A DNA stretch of 32,371 nucleotides. Origin: Candidatus Colimorpha merdihippi. Lineage in GTDB: Bacteria > Bacteroidota > Bacteroidia > Bacteroidales > P3. Numbering within the stretch: position 1 is the stretch's first letter; each line of letters opens with the position of its first letter. The stretch is from assembly GCA_018066145.1 (NCBI GenBank), contig JAGHRY010000041.1, positions 1 through 32,371 of the forward strand. The letters are read 5' to 3'. This document shows positions 30,960 to 32,371 of this stretch, piece by piece. The notes beneath the pieces are model-generated. The model had not been told where the DNA came from and did no database searches. It saw only the letters and a list, made by a program, of their open reading frames with translations. The translations under genes and the position numbers were made by a program.

Positions 30960-32360
30960 TTATTTCAGCTTGAACTCAGTGATGCCGATAAGGCTGCTGT
31001 TTGCATAAAGGCTGACGCGGTAGATACCGGCTTCGAGCTCGCTGTCGCTATCCTTGCTCCAGCTCATGTCGAAGGTGCGAGTGTCACCGGTGAATTCGAA
31101 GGACTGAACGGTGGTATATGTGGAACGCTGACCGTTGGCATCGAATTTCTGCTCCATGGTGCCATTGTGAAGAACAACGTTGGAGGGAGAAGCTACGACG
31201 GCATAGATAGTAACGGTACCAGGTTCGATAACATTGTTGGCAAGGAGTGAACCTTCGATGCGAATAGCGCTGGTAGCGGTGGCACGGTTGGTGGGACGAC
31301 CGGTACCATTAGAGAGGCGCTTGAGCGGGGTAACTGTAAGACCGTCGGTGCTGAGGATGGAAGCACGGCTGACCTTGGCAGCCATCTTTGCATTTTCAAC
31401 AGCGGTGTTTTCAGCATTGCGTTTATAGGAAACAACTTCGGTGCGGAGGCTGTCGTTTTCAGCGCGGAGAACTGCATTCTCGGCACGCAGTTTCATGAGT
31501 TCCTCGTAGTATTCGTCGCACTGGTTCTGGAGTTCGGCGAGTTTCTTGTTGATGTTGCCTTTGGTCTTAGCAATGTTGGACTTGGCTTCGGCTACGCTCT
31601 TTTCAGCAGCAGACTTGGCGTTCTTGGCAGATTCGTTGGCTTCGGCAACGAGAGCGGTTTGTTTTGCCAATTCTTCCTGGAGGCGGTTGATTTCGGACTG
31701 TTGGCTTGATACCTGGTTTTGAAGAAGTGCGACCTGAGCAGCAAAATCGGTATTGGAAGGAGCAGCCTTAGCCTCGGTGTTGCGCTGACCCAGAAGGTAA
31801 GCGATATGAGCGGTAAGGGAATCGTTGCAGTTGGTAAGGGCAACCTTGTCGTTGGAAAGGGCTACGATGCGGATGTCTTGTTCCTTAACGAGGCGCTGGA
31901 GGCGGGCAAGGAGTTCGCGATCGGCGTATCCGTCGGCGGATTTGAGGTCGTTCAATTCGCTTGTAAGTTGGTCAATGCGGCTCTGCAGATGAGCTATTTC
32001 GGCTTTCTTGGCTGCAAGTTGTGCATTCAGTTTTTTGGAACCGGCGTTAGTGGTTTTGCCTCCCTTGTTGACAACAACAGTCTTGCCGTTGGTTCCAACA
32101 GAGTTGAGTTGGTCGATAAGATTCTGGATCTCTACAGCCTTGGCTTGGATGATACTGTCTTTCTCAGCGAGCTGGAAGGTGTAGTTCTCGTTGTTGGCTT
32201 GAGACTCCTCATACTGCTTCATGATTTCGTCCAATCGAGCCTGCATTTCGCTAGTAGATGCATTGTTTTCGGACGTTTGGTCGCAAGAAACAAGGCATCC
32301 GGCAGTGAGAATTGTAAGTACAACTACCTTGAAAAAAGAGTTCTTTCTTATTGTCTTCAT
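30960..32360 (-). CDS. coiled-coil lipoprotein of unknown function
   Basis: A 466-residue predicted lipoprotein. The signal segment is followed by LVSC (C26 as acylated Cys; C22 in TAGC is an alternative), with an acidic start DQTSEN. From about 37 to 330 it is a long coiled coil rich in Glu, Lys, Ala, Leu and Asn with heptads such as LRAENAVLRAENDSLR, broken by a Gly/Thr/Lys-rich linker near 92-108. The C-terminal 100 residues look like a compact beta domain (SIVGTVTIYAVV-like and TYRVSLYA-like strands in AGIYRVSLYANSSLIG). No catalytic motif. Such proteins can tether the envelope or act as spacers. It is first in the four-gene run including MurL-MurD, so a cell-wall-linked role is plausible. 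The promoter would lie beyond the window edge. Confidence 0.75.
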   Translation of the reverse strand: MKTIRKNSFFKVVVLTILTAGCLVSCDQTSENNASTSEMQARLDEIMKQYEESQANNENYTFQLAEKDSIIQAKAVEIQNLIDQLNSVGTNGKTVVVNKGGKTTNAGSKKLNAQLAAKKAEIAHLQSRIDQLTSELNDLKSADGYADRELLARLQRLVKEQDIRIVALSNDKVALTNCNDSLTAHIAYLLGQRNTEAKAAPSNTDFAAQVALLQNQVSSQQSEINRLQEELAKQTALVAEANESAKNAKSAAEKSVAEAKSNIAKTKGNINKKLAELQNQCDEYYEELMKLRAENAVLRAENDSLRTEVVSYKRNAENTAVENAKMAAKVSRASILSTDGLTVTPLKRLSNGTGRPTNRATATSAIRIEGSLLANNVIEPGTVTIYAVVASPSNVVLHNGTMEQKFDANGQRSTYTTVQSFEFTGDTRTFDMSWSKDSDSELEAGIYRVSLYANSSLIGITEFKLK

Positions 32361-32371
32361 TGTATTTATGT

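Overview
The window looks like a chromosome segment of a member of the Bacteroidota, most likely order Bacteroidales. Several intergenic regions carry the promoter pattern of that phylum (a TTTG-like -33 box about 19-20 bases from a TAnnTTTG -7 box). Shine-Dalgarno sequences are weak or absent, and many products are Bacteroidota-type lipoproteins. The gene families (C69 dipeptidase, TlpA-like thiol protein, LEA-like lipoprotein, RluB with a basic low-complexity N-terminus) fit the same group. I cannot name the genus. I see no rRNA, tRNA, CRISPR array or intact mobile element.

Layout. 1-638 is a non-coding, repeat-rich stretch ending in a promoter and a perfect inverted repeat before a TlpA-like thioredoxin (639-1784). 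A putative ATP-grasp protein follows (1968-2825). On the minus strand lie a tightly coupled acyl-CoA synthetase/acyltransferase pair (5117-2934), two small lipoproteins and a ferritin. On the plus strand come glutaminyl-tRNA synthetase, the phenylalanyl-tRNA synthetase beta chain, a protein built of 25-residue repeats, an RluB-type pseudouridine synthase overlapping an RsmI-like methyltransferase, a Cys/Met-metabolism PLP enzyme and an outer-membrane beta-barrel with a striking Cys-Cys/His-rich N-terminus. 17118-18467 is gene-poor and holds palindromes and a probable broken gene. A plus-strand cluster follows: CoA-transferase, thioredoxin-like protein, nuclease/phosphatase-fold lipoprotein, acyltransferase-3 and a short Dus enzyme, the last three overlapping or nearly abutting.

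The minus strand from 24900 to 23063 is a manganese-export unit: promoter, a leader matching the yybP-ykoY (Mn2+) riboswitch with a terminator that shares bases with its P1 helix, then terC and mntP, which overlap by 10 bases. 24900-25495 is non-coding and holds a very large perfect-to-near-perfect hairpin and a cluster of TCTAGA palindromes.

The last part (32360-25545, minus) is a compact four-gene run ending in a strong terminator: a coiled-coil lipoprotein, a fused MurL-MurD protein, an M20-type amidohydrolase and a C69 dipeptidase. The fusion is the most interesting item. Its N-terminal half looks like the ATP-dependent epimerase MurL and its C-terminal half like the L-Glu-adding ligase MurD2. 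One polypeptide could therefore put D-Glu into the peptidoglycan precursor without glutamate racemase.
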